Source: Bacillota bacterium (GTDB lineage Bacteria; Bacillota; Clostridia; DSM-8532). From it: a DNA stretch of 64,000 nt. Made by a program: the position numbers and the translations under genes. Under the pieces are notes generated by a model that was not told the DNA's origin, did no database searches, and saw only the letters and a list, made by a program, of their open reading frames with translations. Positions 35,472 to 45,399 of the stretch are shown one piece after another. How positions within the stretch are numbered: position 1 is the first letter of the stretch; each line of letters starts with the position of its first letter. The stretch covers positions 124,001 through 188,000 of the forward strand of contig JAEZJF010000022.1 of the NCBI GenBank assembly GCA_023415825.1. The letters are read 5' to 3'.

Positions 35472-36800
35472 ATGAAAAAATCAAGATTTCTGTCCATTCT
35501 AGCTCTTGTCCTTTGTGTACTTATGATGGCAACGGCCTGTGGAACTGCCAACCCTGCTTCTAGCAACACGCCCGCACCCTCTTCTTCGCAACCTGCCAAT
35601 TCAGAAACACCTGCTCCCAAACCGGAAAAGGTCACCCTCAAATTTGAACAGTTCTCAGGCTCAGGAGATACCGAAGCCTATCTCAAGCAGATGATTGATG
35701 AATACACCAAGCAAAATCCCAACGTAACCGTGGAGCTCCAGACCTTCGGGTACGGCGACTACTTTAATCAGTTAATGGCCAAAGTAGCTGCTGATCAGGC
35801 TCCAGATGTATTTGAGCTCAACTATGAAAATTTCGTAAGCTATGCCAAGAAGGATGTACTCCTGCCTCTGGATGACATTATTAAGAGTACAGGCTATGAT
35901 GTGAGCAAGTACAATGCCATGGCGCTTGATGCCTTTAAGGCCGACAATAAACAATTCGGATTGCCTAACAGCTTCTCCAATGTCCTTTTATTCTATAACA
36001 AAGATCTCTTTGATCAGGCCAAGGTGGCCTATCCCACAAATGACTGGACCTGGAATGATGCTCTTGAAGCAGCAAAGAAGATCAGAGCTCTGGATGAAAA
36101 TACCTTCGGATACTATCGTCCTATACAGTTTTTTGAGTTCTTCAAGGTTATCAAGCAAAATGGCGGCAGTCTCTTTAATGCAGACATGACCAAGTTTACA
36201 GTGGATACGCCCGAAAACCGTGAAGCCGTGCAGTACATGGTGGATATGATCAACAAATACAATGTCATGCCTTCTGAAGAACAATTGGCCGGCATGGGCG
36301 ACTGGGATCTCTTTAAGGCCGGTCGTCTGGGCATGATGGTTACCGGTGTATGGGCCATTCCGGATATGACAAAAAATTGTACCTTCAATTGGGATATTGC
36401 AATTGAACCCGGAAATAAAGCCAAGGCCACCCATTTCTTCTCAAACGGCTATGTGATCGGCAAAGATGCAAAACCCACAAATACTGCATTTGAATTTGCT
36501 GCCTTCATCACAAGTGCCAAGGAAGCGGTTCAGATTCGTCTTGATGCAGGCTGGGAGCTTCCGCCCGTTACCGATCCTGAGGTATTGAACCAATATAAGG
36601 CCCTGACTCCTCCCTCAAACCGTCAGGCTGTGTTTGATTCTCTGGAATATCTGGTTACACCGCCTGTTATTGAACAGTTCCAGGAGTTCCAGGATATCGT
36701 TGGAACCCATTTGAACAGCGTTATCACCAAGAACGCGACGGTTGAGGAAGCCCTTGCTGCCTGTCAGAAGGAGCTTGAAGAGAAAATCAAGCTGAAATAG
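35472..36800 (+). CDS. Sugar ABC transporter solute-binding lipoprotein (family 1)
   Basis: A 442-residue surface lipoprotein. Signal peptide MKKSRFLSILALVLCVLMM with lipobox ATAC (Cys near 23), then a Ser/Pro/Ala-rich linker to about residue 55. The mature domain has the MalE/UgpB-type fold, with QAPDVFELNYENFVSYAKK and FNWDIAIEPGNKAKATHFFSNG. I chose the ATG at 35472, 5 bases after AGGAGGAGG; the adjacent ATG at 35469 is too close. Two permeases and a GH31 enzyme follow. No ATPase gene is present, so a shared MsmX-type ATPase is expected. Confidence 0.92.
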   Translation: MKKSRFLSILALVLCVLMMATACGTANPASSNTPAPSSSQPANSETPAPKPEKVTLKFEQFSGSGDTEAYLKQMIDEYTKQNPNVTVELQTFGYGDYFNQLMAKVAADQAPDVFELNYENFVSYAKKDVLLPLDDIIKSTGYDVSKYNAMALDAFKADNKQFGLPNSFSNVLLFYNKDLFDQAKVAYPTNDWTWNDALEAAKKIRALDENTFGYYRPIQFFEFFKVIKQNGGSLFNADMTKFTVDTPENREAVQYMVDMINKYNVMPSEEQLAGMGDWDLFKAGRLGMMVTGVWAIPDMTKNCTFNWDIAIEPGNKAKATHFFSNGYVIGKDAKPTNTAFEFAAFITSAKEAVQIRLDAGWELPPVTDPEVLNQYKALTPPSNRQAVFDSLEYLVTPPVIEQFQEFQDIVGTHLNSVITKNATVEEALAACQKELEEKIKLK

Positions 36801-36813
36801 AACGAACTAAATC

Positions 36814-36836
36814 GGGGCAGGCACAAAACCTGCCCC
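36814..36836 (+). promoter_or_regulatory. Intercistronic hairpin between binding-protein and permease genes
   Basis: GGGGCAGG (36814-36821) and CCTGCCCC (36829-36836) form a perfect GC-rich stem with a seven-base loop and only two T after it. Such stems usually stop 3' decay or act as leaky terminators, keeping binding protein in excess over permease. Confidence 0.65.
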
Positions 36837-36860
36837 TTGTCCACAGAAAGGATGCTGCCT

Positions 36861-37784
36861 ATGCCTAAAAAGTATAAATCAGCAGGATTCCTACAGGCCG
36901 TACCCTTTATACTGCCGAGCTTTCTTGGCCTTGTGTGCTTTAGCCTGGTGCCCATCCTTGCTTCCCTGGCTATTAGCATGTCCGGCTGGGACGGTCTTAC
37001 CAAGCTGACCCTGTTTACCGACATACAAGCCTTTTTCTCCACATTCTTCATAGGCCTTAATAATTTCTCGGATATTTTTAGAAGTGGTGAGTTTTGGAAG
37101 GTTTTAAAAAACACCCTGTATTTTATTGTATTGTATCTGCCCCTTATTGTGATATTCTCCATTTTGGTAGGCAATATCCTCAATAAGAAATACCGGGGTA
37201 TAGGATTCTTCCGGGTACTCTATTACATACCGGTATTAACCTCGTGGATTGCCGGAGCCCTTATTTGGAAATGGGTCCTAAGTCCCCAGTACGGTATTAT
37301 CAATGAAATCTTGGCCCTTGTAGGAATTGAAGGGCCGAAATGGCTTCAAAGTGAGGTTTGGGCGATGCCCTCCATTGTTCTGGCCTCCATATGGAAGGAT
37401 GTGGGGTATTTCGGATTAATTTTTCTTGGCGGTCTTCAAGGGATTAATCCTTCCTACTACGAAGCAGCCGAAATTGATGGTGCCAGCGGCTGGCAGAAAT
37501 TCCGGCGCATCACCCTGCCCCTTCTTTCACCTGTGACCTTTTTCGTGGTTATTATCTGTATTATCAATTCCTTTCAACTCTTCCCCCAGGTCATGGTCAT
37601 GGCCAAGGACGCAGGTCCCAATGGTGCCACCCAGGTCCTGGTGGAGCGTATCTACAAATACGCCTTCAAATACCACAAAATGGGCTATGCTGCCGCTTTG
37701 TCATGGGTCTTGTTCGCTATTATCTTCATTTTCACGACCATACAGCTGAAGCTGCAGAAAAGGTGGGTGTACTATGATGATTAA
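36861..37784 (+). CDS. Sugar ABC transporter permease, MalF/UgpA type
   Basis: A 307-residue CUT1 permease with six membrane segments, the first at about 12-35. The EAA loop is EAAEIDGASGWQKFRRITLP near residue 203. The ATG at 36861 follows AAAGGATG at a good distance; the ATG at 36852 touches the ribosome site. The stop overlaps the next permease by 11 bases, so the pair is translated together and would form the heterodimeric membrane channel for the binding protein upstream. Confidence 0.92.
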   Translation: MPKKYKSAGFLQAVPFILPSFLGLVCFSLVPILASLAISMSGWDGLTKLTLFTDIQAFFSTFFIGLNNFSDIFRSGEFWKVLKNTLYFIVLYLPLIVIFSILVGNILNKKYRGIGFFRVLYYIPVLTSWIAGALIWKWVLSPQYGIINEILALVGIEGPKWLQSEVWAMPSIVLASIWKDVGYFGLIFLGGLQGINPSYYEAAEIDGASGWQKFRRITLPLLSPVTFFVVIICIINSFQLFPQVMVMAKDAGPNGATQVLVERIYKYAFKYHKMGYAAALSWVLFAIIFIFTTIQLKLQKRWVYYDD

Positions 37785-38613
37785 CAGGAAGTTGAGAAGG
37801 TTTTCCGGAGCCGCACTATTCTATATCATGGGAAGCCTGGTATCCTTAGTCATTCTCATTCCTTTTTTGTGGATGATTATTACGTCGCTGAAATCTAAAG
37901 GAGCCCTGTTAAGCATCCCAGTCGAATGGATACCTAAAGAGCCCTCATTGGATGCCTATAAAAAGATTTTTGGGCTGCAGGATTTCAGCGGTTCCATTTT
38001 TAACAGCTTTTATCTGGCCGTGGCAACCTCGTTGGTTCAGATCCTTTCAGCATCCATGGCAGCCTATGCTTTTTCAAAGATCCGGTTTAAGGGAAGGGAG
38101 TCTCTGTTTAAAGTTTATCTTGCCACCATGATGATTCCGTTCCAGGTTGTTTTTATTCCTCTGTTTATTGTAATGTCCAGCTTGAAGCTGACCAATAATC
38201 TTAATGCTTTCCTGCTCCTGCAGTTTTTTAATCCCTTTGCCATTTTTATGCTCAGGCAAAAAATGATGACTATCAGTGACAGCTTCATTGAAGCAGCCAT
38301 AATAGATGGTGCCAACCAGTTTCAGATATTCAGAAAGATCGTTCTGCCTCTTTCTTCGGGAATTCTGGCTACCCTGGGCGTTATGGCCTTTATGGGCTCA
38401 TGGAACGATTACCTGTTTCCGCTGGTCATGATCTCGGATAAAAAGAAATTCACGCTGCCCCTTATTTTAAGCGCGTTGCAGGGGCAATACAGCAGCGATT
38501 ATAACCTGCTCATGGCAGGAAGCTTAATATCCATCGTACCTATTCTCATTGTTTATATGCTCGCTCAAAACTACTTCAGGTCAGGTCTTCAGATCGGTGG
38601 AATCAAAGGCTGA
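37774..38613 (+). CDS. Sugar ABC transporter permease, MalG/UgpE type
   Basis: A 279-residue CUT1 permease, six membrane segments. The first hydrophobic stretch (FYIMGSLVSLVILIPFLWMIITSL) is followed by the family motif and the EAA loop EAAIIDGANQFQIFRKIVLP near residue 178. AAAGGTGG lies upstream of the ATG, inside the previous gene. The C-terminal FRSGLQIGGIKG is typical. It completes the importer; the GH31 gene begins 22 bases later. Confidence 0.92.
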   Translation: MMINRKLRRFSGAALFYIMGSLVSLVILIPFLWMIITSLKSKGALLSIPVEWIPKEPSLDAYKKIFGLQDFSGSIFNSFYLAVATSLVQILSASMAAYAFSKIRFKGRESLFKVYLATMMIPFQVVFIPLFIVMSSLKLTNNLNAFLLLQFFNPFAIFMLRQKMMTISDSFIEAAIIDGANQFQIFRKIVLPLSSGILATLGVMAFMGSWNDYLFPLVMISDKKKFTLPLILSALQGQYSSDYNLLMAGSLISIVPILIVYMLAQNYFRSGLQIGGIKG

Positions 38614-38634
38614 TCACCACTTTGGAGGTATTAT

Positions 38635-40734
38635 ATGAAGCTTTATATCAAAGAGGAACACCTGGTTATAAATTTTATTAAAAACGATGCAGATCATGAC
38701 ATAATCCGGCTTGAAAATGTTCTCGTCAAAAAAACAGAAAACTCATTTCAGGCTTATCTTAAGTCCTGTGAAGAAAAGCCTGTTTGCGCAATAAACACGC
38801 ATCTGAGTAAAGATGGTGCGGTAATTACCATAGAATCTCAATACCAGGCAGCTTTTGGCTTGGGTGAACGCTTTGACGCGGTCAACCAGAAGGGGACTGA
38901 AAGAAGTATTGAGGTCATAGAGAAATTCTGCCATCAGGGGCCTGTCACCTATTGTCCCATTCCTTTTTTCTATACCGATGCTGGCTTTGGGGTGTACATC
39001 GATACCTTGAAGGTGAGCGATATCAGTTTTAAAGACCTTATTACCATTACCCTTAAAGGCGCTATTGAAGAGCTTCCGGAGCTAGTGCTCTTCTTTGGGC
39101 AGCCCTCTGAGATTTTAAAAGATTTTTCACGGCTGACAGGAAAAGTCAAGCTGCCGCCTAAATGGTCATTTGGTCCCTGGATTTCAGCCAATCGCTGGAA
39201 CACCCAGGCTGAGGTTGAGAATCAGGTAGCGCTTCTTAAAAAGCATCAATTCCCCACTACGGCACTTGTCATTGAAGCCTGGAGCGATGAATCCACCTTC
39301 TATTTATGGAATGGTGCAATTTATCGGGAAAATGACGGCTCTGGAGGATTATCCTATGATGCGCTGAATTTTAAGGGGACCTCCTTCTGGCCAAACCCTA
39401 AGGCTATGACAGATATGCTTCATGAAGAGGGAATCCACCTCATACTCTGGCAGGTACCGGTTATAAAAAAGTGTGAAGAAGGCCTGTCCTGCGCCCAACA
39501 TGATGCGGATTGGGATTATGTTGTAGAAAAGGGTCTCGCCGCTTTAAACCTTGATGGCAGTCCCTATATCATTCCCATGGGACATTGGTTCGCAGGCTCC
39601 ATGATCCCGGATTTTACGAATCCCGAGGCTGTCAAATGGTGGTTTGAAAAACGCCGATACCTTCTGGAAATGGGCGTTGACGGCTTCAAAACCGATGGGG
39701 GAGAGTTCATATACAAAGACGATATAGCCTTCTTTGACAGTTCCACAGGAAAAGAGATGCGAAATGGCTTCGCTAAACGCTATATGGAAACCTACACCGA
39801 TTTTATCGGAGAGGACAGGGTGCTTTTCTCCAGAGCCGGATACACAGGACAACAGCGTTGTCCCATTCAGTGGGCAGGGGATCAAGAGTCCACCTGGGAT
39901 GAGCTTCGTGCCGTCCTGAAAGCCGGGCTTTCCATAGGTTTGTCGGGCGTTCCCTACTGGAGCTTCGATATCGGCGGCTTTGCGGGAGCACTTCCAAGTC
40001 CGGAGCTCTATGAGCGCTCTACCCAATTGGCTGTTTTTGCGCCTGTCATGCAATGGCATACGGAACCGGTTGGTGGGCAGTTCTCCGAAATAATGCCTTC
40101 CGCAAAAGGCATCAATGATCGAAGCCCATGGAATATGGCCGAGGTATTTGGGGATTGGGCTTTATTGGACAGGTTGCGTTTCCATTATCATATAAGAAGT
40201 AATCTCATTCCAACCCTTTATCATGAGGCGTTAAAATCCCAGAAGAGCGGCCTTCCCATGATGCGCCATCTGGCCCTGGATTATCCTGATGACACCAATA
40301 CCCTGGATATCGAGGATGCCTTTGTGCTGGGTGATATACTTGTTGCTCCCATTGTCTACGAAGGGCAAACTGAAAGAAGGGTTTATCTTCCCGAAGGCCA
40401 GTGGGTATCTCTATGGGATCAAAAGGTATTTCAGGGACAACAATGGGTCATGAGCGAGGCCTATGAAAACCGCATTCCGGTGTATCTTAAAATCGGTGGC
40501 GCAATGGCCCTTAATTTGGGTGATTCCAAAAAATTGGGCTCACCTGTCGGTACGGGTGTGGATGCTTACCAGAACCTATGCTTCTATCTTGCAGGAGATC
40601 AAGGTAAAACCCATTTTAAAGACGATCAGGGCAATGAGCTTTATATCATCTGGCAGCATGAGCAGGTGAACATTGACAGAATAAGCGGAGATGTTCCAAT
40701 ACATGTGCTGAGAAGTCTTGAAATTGAGTCCTGA
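38635..40734 (+). CDS. GH31 family glycosidase (alpha-glucosidase/alpha-xylosidase-like)
   Basis: A 699-residue cytosolic enzyme, no signal peptide. The nucleophile motif is DGFKTDGGEF with Asp at residue 354, and the acid/base Asp is at 416 in WAGDQESTWDEL. The KTDGGE form is nearer to the KTDFGE of alpha-xylosidases and related enzymes than to the WIDMNE of alpha-glucosidases, so exact specificity is open. The N-terminal galactose-mutarotase-like part (LGERFDAVNQKG) and C-terminal beta-domains are in place. TTGGAGG precedes the ATG. As last gene of the importer operon it would hydrolyse the transported sugar. A terminator follows. Confidence 0.9.
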   Translation: MKLYIKEEHLVINFIKNDADHDIIRLENVLVKKTENSFQAYLKSCEEKPVCAINTHLSKDGAVITIESQYQAAFGLGERFDAVNQKGTERSIEVIEKFCHQGPVTYCPIPFFYTDAGFGVYIDTLKVSDISFKDLITITLKGAIEELPELVLFFGQPSEILKDFSRLTGKVKLPPKWSFGPWISANRWNTQAEVENQVALLKKHQFPTTALVIEAWSDESTFYLWNGAIYRENDGSGGLSYDALNFKGTSFWPNPKAMTDMLHEEGIHLILWQVPVIKKCEEGLSCAQHDADWDYVVEKGLAALNLDGSPYIIPMGHWFAGSMIPDFTNPEAVKWWFEKRRYLLEMGVDGFKTDGGEFIYKDDIAFFDSSTGKEMRNGFAKRYMETYTDFIGEDRVLFSRAGYTGQQRCPIQWAGDQESTWDELRAVLKAGLSIGLSGVPYWSFDIGGFAGALPSPELYERSTQLAVFAPVMQWHTEPVGGQFSEIMPSAKGINDRSPWNMAEVFGDWALLDRLRFHYHIRSNLIPTLYHEALKSQKSGLPMMRHLALDYPDDTNTLDIEDAFVLGDILVAPIVYEGQTERRVYLPEGQWVSLWDQKVFQGQQWVMSEAYENRIPVYLKIGGAMALNLGDSKKLGSPVGTGVDAYQNLCFYLAGDQGKTHFKDDQGNELYIIWQHEQVNIDRISGDVPIHVLRSLEIES

Positions 40735-40753
40735 AACCCGATATTAAGGACAT

Positions 40754-40798
40754 GAACCGGGAGATCTATAAGGCCCCCTAGCTCTCCGGTTCTTTTTT
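40754..40798 (+). terminator. Terminator after the GH31 operon
   Basis: GAACCGGGAGA (40754-40764) pairs with TCTCCGGTTC (40783-40792) with one bulged G, followed by TTTTTT. Confidence 0.85.
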
Positions 40799-40870
40799 GT
40801 GCTTGTTAGAAGCTGAAAATGCTTGTATGATGGATAAGGAAACAATTCACCTTTCTTGGGGGTATTCATC

Positions 40871-41749
40871 GTGAAGAGCAGCAATCAGAGAACCGTTGCC
40901 CTGTTATTTTTAGTACTTACAGCTATTTTATGGAGCCTTGGAGGCCTATTGATAAAATCGGTCAACTCGCATCCTTTGGCCATTGCCGGAGCCAGGTCAG
41001 CCATATCGGCCCTACTAATCACACTGTACCTGAAAAAGCCACGTTTTACGTGGTCATTCCCTCAGATATCAGCTGCTTTGATGTATGCCATGACGAGTAT
41101 TCTTTTTGTGGCCGCCAACAAGCTTACCACGGCGGCCAACGCCATACTCATTCAATATACCGCGCCTCTTTACGTGGCTCTTTTCGGAGCTTGGCTGTTG
41201 AAGGAAAAACCAAAGATCATAGATTGGGCGACCATTATTGTGGTGTTCGGTGGTATGGTATTGTTTTTCCTGGATGGCTTGGACACTCGCGGTGTTCTGG
41301 GCAGTATACTGGCGGCTCTGAGCGGTCTTACCTTTGGGCTTTTTGCAGTATTTATGAGGATGCAGAAAAATGGTTCTCCTGTGGAGTCAGTTCTTTTAGG
41401 TAATATCCTGACAGCTATTATTGGCATTCCGTTTCTTTTTACGGCCGTACCGGACAGCAAAGGGTGGGGGCTTTTTGTTGTTCTGGGCGTGATTCAGCTG
41501 GGTATTCCGTATATTCTCTACAGCCATGCCATAAAACATGTAACAGCTCTCGAAGCCAGTCTTATTCCGGTTATTGAGCCGATACTGAATCCCATTTGGG
41601 TTTTTCTCTTTATGGGAGAAGCCCCTGGAAGATTCGCTCTTTTAGGTGGTACTATTGTGGTGACTGCCGTCACTTTACAATGCGTTCTCTCTTCTGTTCG
41701 GACACAGAAAAAGGATGAACAGGAGCAAGAGCGAGCAGTGGTCGGATAG
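40871..41749 (+). CDS. EamA-family (DMT) transporter
   Basis: A 292-residue membrane protein with ten hydrophobic segments in two EamA halves; the second half opens with RGVLGSILAALSGLTFGLFAVFMR. Halves end with the usual short motifs (FGAWLLKEKP and FLFMGEAPGRF). DMT proteins export or exchange small metabolites; the substrate here is unknown. I chose GTG at 40871, 7 bases after GGGGGT, over an upstream TTG that lies inside the ribosome site. It lies 44 bases before the GH1 gene and is probably cotranscribed with it. Confidence 0.88.
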   Translation: MKSSNQRTVALLFLVLTAILWSLGGLLIKSVNSHPLAIAGARSAISALLITLYLKKPRFTWSFPQISAALMYAMTSILFVAANKLTTAANAILIQYTAPLYVALFGAWLLKEKPKIIDWATIIVVFGGMVLFFLDGLDTRGVLGSILAALSGLTFGLFAVFMRMQKNGSPVESVLLGNILTAIIGIPFLFTAVPDSKGWGLFVVLGVIQLGIPYILYSHAIKHVTALEASLIPVIEPILNPIWVFLFMGEAPGRFALLGGTIVVTAVTLQCVLSSVRTQKKDEQEQERAVVG

Positions 41750-41793
41750 AAATTGTTAAGGGACGAATAAAGGCTTTGAAAGGGGGGAAGGGT

Positions 41794-43092
41794 ATGAAAC
41801 CTTTTAAGCTTCCGGAGGACTTTTTGTTGGGAACGGCCACATCCGCTCTCCAAATCGAGGGTGGGGACAGAAATAACAATTGGTATGAATGGAGCGAGAA
41901 CAAGCATATAAAGGATGGTACCCACAGTATCCGGGCCAATGATCATTTCAACAGGTTTGAAGAAGATATTGCTCTGATGGGCGAGCTTCATTCCTCCTGT
42001 TATCGTATGGGGCTTGAATGGAGTCGACTTGAGCCCAAGGAGGGGAGCTTTTCCTCCGAGGCAGCGGCACATTACCGTAAAGAGCTGATGACTCTGAATA
42101 AAGCTGGAATTAAGCCCATCGTCACCTTATTTCATTTCTCGTATCCCCTTTGGTTTGCCCGATCGGGAGCTTTCGAAAATAAGTCCTGTGTAGAACGCTT
42201 CAAGCGCTATACCCTGTTTTGTGTTGAGTCATTCGGAGATTTGGTCAGTGAATGGATTACCATAAACGAGCCTAACGTATTTGCTTTTGAGGGCTATGTG
42301 AAAGGCGAATGGCCTCCGGGTAAAAAGGATTTACCTCTGGCGCTTAAGGTCATGAGGAACCTGGTTTTATGCCATCTTGAGGCCTATACAGTCATTCACC
42401 AGGTGCGAGAGGACAGAGGCTTTGAAGGCGAAACCAAAGTTGGAGCTGCTCACCACGTGAGGGTTTTTAAGAATGCAACCTACTGCCTTCTGGATCGACT
42501 GGCTGCACGGGTAATCAAGAGACTATTTCAGGATGCAATCATATTGGCTATGACAACTGGTGTATTCTCTTTTCCCTTAGGAATCGGAGCACCCAAGGGC
42601 AGAGGACGCTTCTCTGATTTCATGGGTATAAACTATTACACCCGGGATATGGTCAAGGCCAGTTTTAAAGGGGGGTACAAACTCCTCACCAAGTCTGGTG
42701 CACCTTTAAATGATCTTGGGTGGGAAATCTATCCGGAAGGGCTTTATATGCTCTGCAAGGAATATGGCAAGGCATACAGCCTTCCTGTTTACATAACTGA
42801 AAATGGTACTTGTGACAAAAAAGATACCTTTAGAAGGGATTATATCGCCGACCATCTCTATCAGGTCTCAAGGCTGATTGAAGACGGTGTTGCTGTTGAA
42901 CGCTATTATTATTGGACGCTGATGGACAACTTTGAGTGGTTGGAGGGTGAGAGTGCTCCTTTTGGCCTGATCCATTGCGACTTTGAGAGCCAAAAGCGCA
43001 CAGTCCGGGGAAGCGGACGCTTTTTTGCCGCTATCAGCCGGGAAAAAGGACTGACACAGGAAATGATCGATGGATTCATGGCAACAGAATGA
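41794..43092 (+). CDS. GH1 beta-glucosidase family protein, short form
   Basis: A 432-residue cytosolic enzyme. The catalytic acid/base Glu is in ITINEPN (residue 159) and the nucleophile Glu in YITENGT (residue 336); both are intact, as is the start motif FLLGTATSALQIEGG. GH1 members are mostly 450-480 residues; this one is shorter around residues 230-270, where part of the barrel loop seems reduced. GGGGGGAAGGG precedes the ATG at 41794. It would hydrolyse beta-glucosides, with or without a 6-phosphate; the phosphate-binding residues cannot be judged by eye. It heads a run of same-strand genes to 46062. Confidence 0.88.
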   Translation: MKPFKLPEDFLLGTATSALQIEGGDRNNNWYEWSENKHIKDGTHSIRANDHFNRFEEDIALMGELHSSCYRMGLEWSRLEPKEGSFSSEAAAHYRKELMTLNKAGIKPIVTLFHFSYPLWFARSGAFENKSCVERFKRYTLFCVESFGDLVSEWITINEPNVFAFEGYVKGEWPPGKKDLPLALKVMRNLVLCHLEAYTVIHQVREDRGFEGETKVGAAHHVRVFKNATYCLLDRLAARVIKRLFQDAIILAMTTGVFSFPLGIGAPKGRGRFSDFMGINYYTRDMVKASFKGGYKLLTKSGAPLNDLGWEIYPEGLYMLCKEYGKAYSLPVYITENGTCDKKDTFRRDYIADHLYQVSRLIEDGVAVERYYYWTLMDNFEWLEGESAPFGLIHCDFESQKRTVRGSGRFFAAISREKGLTQEMIDGFMATE

Positions 43093-43170
43093 TGAGCTGT
43101 TTATTTGGGTATGATTTATTGGGGAAATAACGGATATGAAACAATTGCTGCTTGAAAAGAGAGGAATCAG

Positions 43171-44097
43171 ATGCACCGGTTAAAAAAGATTGCTCTAAAG
43201 GCTCTATCGTATCCTTTTATTAACCTGAAAAAGGATTATAAGATACAGCGCAGGATACTTAATGTCGTACATCTTTATTTCAAGCCGCTATACAATTTAT
43301 TGGATTACAAGATAATGATTGGGGACAGAGCCATTCCGGTTCGGATTTTTCGTCCCAAAAAGCATGAAATTCCCAAGGCCTTGATTTTTTTTCATGGCGG
43401 GGGATGGGTTACCGGCAATATTGATTCCTATACCCATATATGTGCCCATATGGCCAATCAAACAAGGCATAGGGTTATATCGGTAGATTATCTGCTGGCT
43501 CCCGAAAATCCTTTTCCATTAGGCGTTGAGGACTGTTACCATGTTACCAGGGAAATATTTTTAAACCATGATATTATGCCGTGTAAAAGGAAGGATATTA
43601 CGTTAATCGGCGATAGCGCGGGTGGGAATTTGGCAGCGGTGGTCTCTTTGATGGCAAGGGACAGGGGAGAGTTTTTGCCTCACAAGCAAATACTAATCTA
43701 TCCGGCTACCTATAACGACCATAGTGAAAATTCGCCTTTTCCCTCCATACGGGAGAACGGGGCAGACTATATCCTGACGGCGAAAAAGATACAGGATTAT
43801 ATGGAGCTGTACGTACAAAACCAAGAAGACAAAAACAGTCCTTATGTTGCACCATTATTAGCTGATGACCTGACGGATCAGCCTGAGACATTGATTATTA
43901 CAGCAGAATATGATCTCTTGAGAGATGAAGGAGAAGCCTATGGCAAGCGATTGATGGAGTTTGGGAACCGTGCTGAGGTATACCGAATACAAGAGGCCCT
44001 CCATGGTTTTTTGTATTTGCCAAAGAGATCCGAGCACGTCAAGCAATGCTACGCTATAATAAACAAGTTTTTGAGTGATAACGGATTGGAAAGATAG
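43171..44097 (+). CDS. Alpha/beta hydrolase, HSL (hormone-sensitive lipase) family
   Basis: A 308-residue esterase-like protein. The oxyanion motif HGGGWVTG lies near residue 75, the nucleophile Ser in GDSAGGN near 149, the Asp in TAEYDLLRDEG near 248 and the His in ALHGFLYL near 277, giving a complete catalytic triad. It should cleave or transfer an acyl ester in the cytosol. GAGAGG precedes the ATG. It is separated by only 6 bases from the next gene, a condensation-like acyltransferase, which suggests that the two share a substrate. Confidence 0.9.
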   Translation: MHRLKKIALKALSYPFINLKKDYKIQRRILNVVHLYFKPLYNLLDYKIMIGDRAIPVRIFRPKKHEIPKALIFFHGGGWVTGNIDSYTHICAHMANQTRHRVISVDYLLAPENPFPLGVEDCYHVTREIFLNHDIMPCKRKDITLIGDSAGGNLAAVVSLMARDRGEFLPHKQILIYPATYNDHSENSPFPSIRENGADYILTAKKIQDYMELYVQNQEDKNSPYVAPLLADDLTDQPETLIITAEYDLLRDEGEAYGKRLMEFGNRAEVYRIQEALHGFLYLPKRSEHVKQCYAIINKFLSDNGLER

Positions 44098-44103
44098 AGA
44101 ACT

Positions 44104-45381
44104 ATGTGGCAGAGAAAAAGAGTAGAATGGACCAGGCTGGATAATGCATCAAAGCACTTTCCAGCGGTATGCAACGATAGAGATACAAAGGTTTTTCGCC
44201 TTGTCTGCGAGCTTTGTGAGGCTGTGGAGCCCGGAGCTTTACAGCAAGCCCTGGATATAACCATTGAACATTTTCCGCTTTATAAATCTGTCTTGAGAAG
44301 AGGGGTTTTCTGGTACTATTTAGAAACCGGCGATATCCATCCCGGCGTTGAATTTGAAGATAATCCGGTCTGTGCGCCCATCTATAAAAGGGATAATAGA
44401 AATTTGCTTTTTCGTGTTTTTTATTTTGGCAGAAGAATCAATCTAGAAATTTTTCACGCTCTCTCCGATGGAACAGGCGCTGTCTGGTTTATGCAGACCT
44501 TGATTTATCATTATTTGCTGCTTAAATATAAGGAGAAATTCGCCGGCAATAGTCCTCAATTGAAATATAGCGCCTCAATCAGCAAAAAAATGGATGACAG
44601 CTTTGGAAGGTATTTTAACGGCAAGGATAACCGTAGACCGACAAAGACTGAAAAGGAAGCACCCAGTCTCCGGGTTTATCATATACGCGGAACCAGGATG
44701 GATGATAACAGAATGCAGGTAATAGAAGGCAGCATGTCCGCCGGTGCTGTTTTAGAGAAAGCCCATGAGCATCATACTACTTTGACTGTCTATCTTGCGG
44801 CACTGTTTATTTACGCCATTTATAACGAAATGCCGGCTCATGAGCAAAAGAAATCCATCATCTTATCCATTCCTATTAACTTGAGGCAATTTTTTAAGTC
44901 GGAAACAGCCAGGAATTTCTTTAGTACCATGCATGTTGGGCATACTTTCGGCACAGACCGGCTTGGATTTGAAAATATCATTGAGAGTATCACCGAAGGC
45001 TTCAAAAGAGAGTTGACAGAAGAGCGGCTTATACGGCATCTGAACCAACTGATGGCTTTGGAGAAACAGCCCTTTGCCCGAGTAGCGCCTTTGCCTTTCA
45101 AAGACTATTCCATTCGCATCGCCAATAAAATAAAGGACAGGGGCATAACAGCCGCGTTGTCCAATATAGGACGGATCGACATGCCCTTGGAATTTGATGC
45201 CTATATCAAGCAGTTCAGTGTTTTCACAAGCGCCCGAAGGCCCCAGTTCTGCGTGTGTTCTTATAGAGACCGGTTGGTTGTGAGCTTTACCTCGCCCTTC
45301 CGTGAAACAGAAATACAAAGAAATTTCTTTAAATTACTCGCCGAAAAGGGAATTGATATTGAAATTACGTCAAATTTATAG
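44104..45381 (+). CDS. Condensation-domain-like acyltransferase (alcohol-acetyltransferase family)
   Basis: A 425-residue protein of the chloramphenicol-acetyltransferase / NRPS-condensation / wax-ester-synthase superfamily. The active-site HxxxDG is HALSDG at residues 118-123. A later region (SIPINLRQFFKSETARNFFS) matches the structural strand-loop of this fold, and TALSNIGRIDMP resembles the C-terminal half. It would transfer an acyl group to an alcohol or amine. It begins 6 bases after the hydrolase gene and is followed 18 bases on by a zinc-ribbon membrane protein. Donor and acceptor are unknown. Confidence 0.75.
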   Translation: MWQRKRVEWTRLDNASKHFPAVCNDRDTKVFRLVCELCEAVEPGALQQALDITIEHFPLYKSVLRRGVFWYYLETGDIHPGVEFEDNPVCAPIYKRDNRNLLFRVFYFGRRINLEIFHALSDGTGAVWFMQTLIYHYLLLKYKEKFAGNSPQLKYSASISKKMDDSFGRYFNGKDNRRPTKTEKEAPSLRVYHIRGTRMDDNRMQVIEGSMSAGAVLEKAHEHHTTLTVYLAALFIYAIYNEMPAHEQKKSIILSIPINLRQFFKSETARNFFSTMHVGHTFGTDRLGFENIIESITEGFKRELTEERLIRHLNQLMALEKQPFARVAPLPFKDYSIRIANKIKDRGITAALSNIGRIDMPLEFDAYIKQFSVFTSARRPQFCVCSYRDRLVVSFTSPFRETEIQRNFFKLLAEKGIDIEITSNL

Positions 45382-45399
45382 AGATGCGGAAGAGATTTT

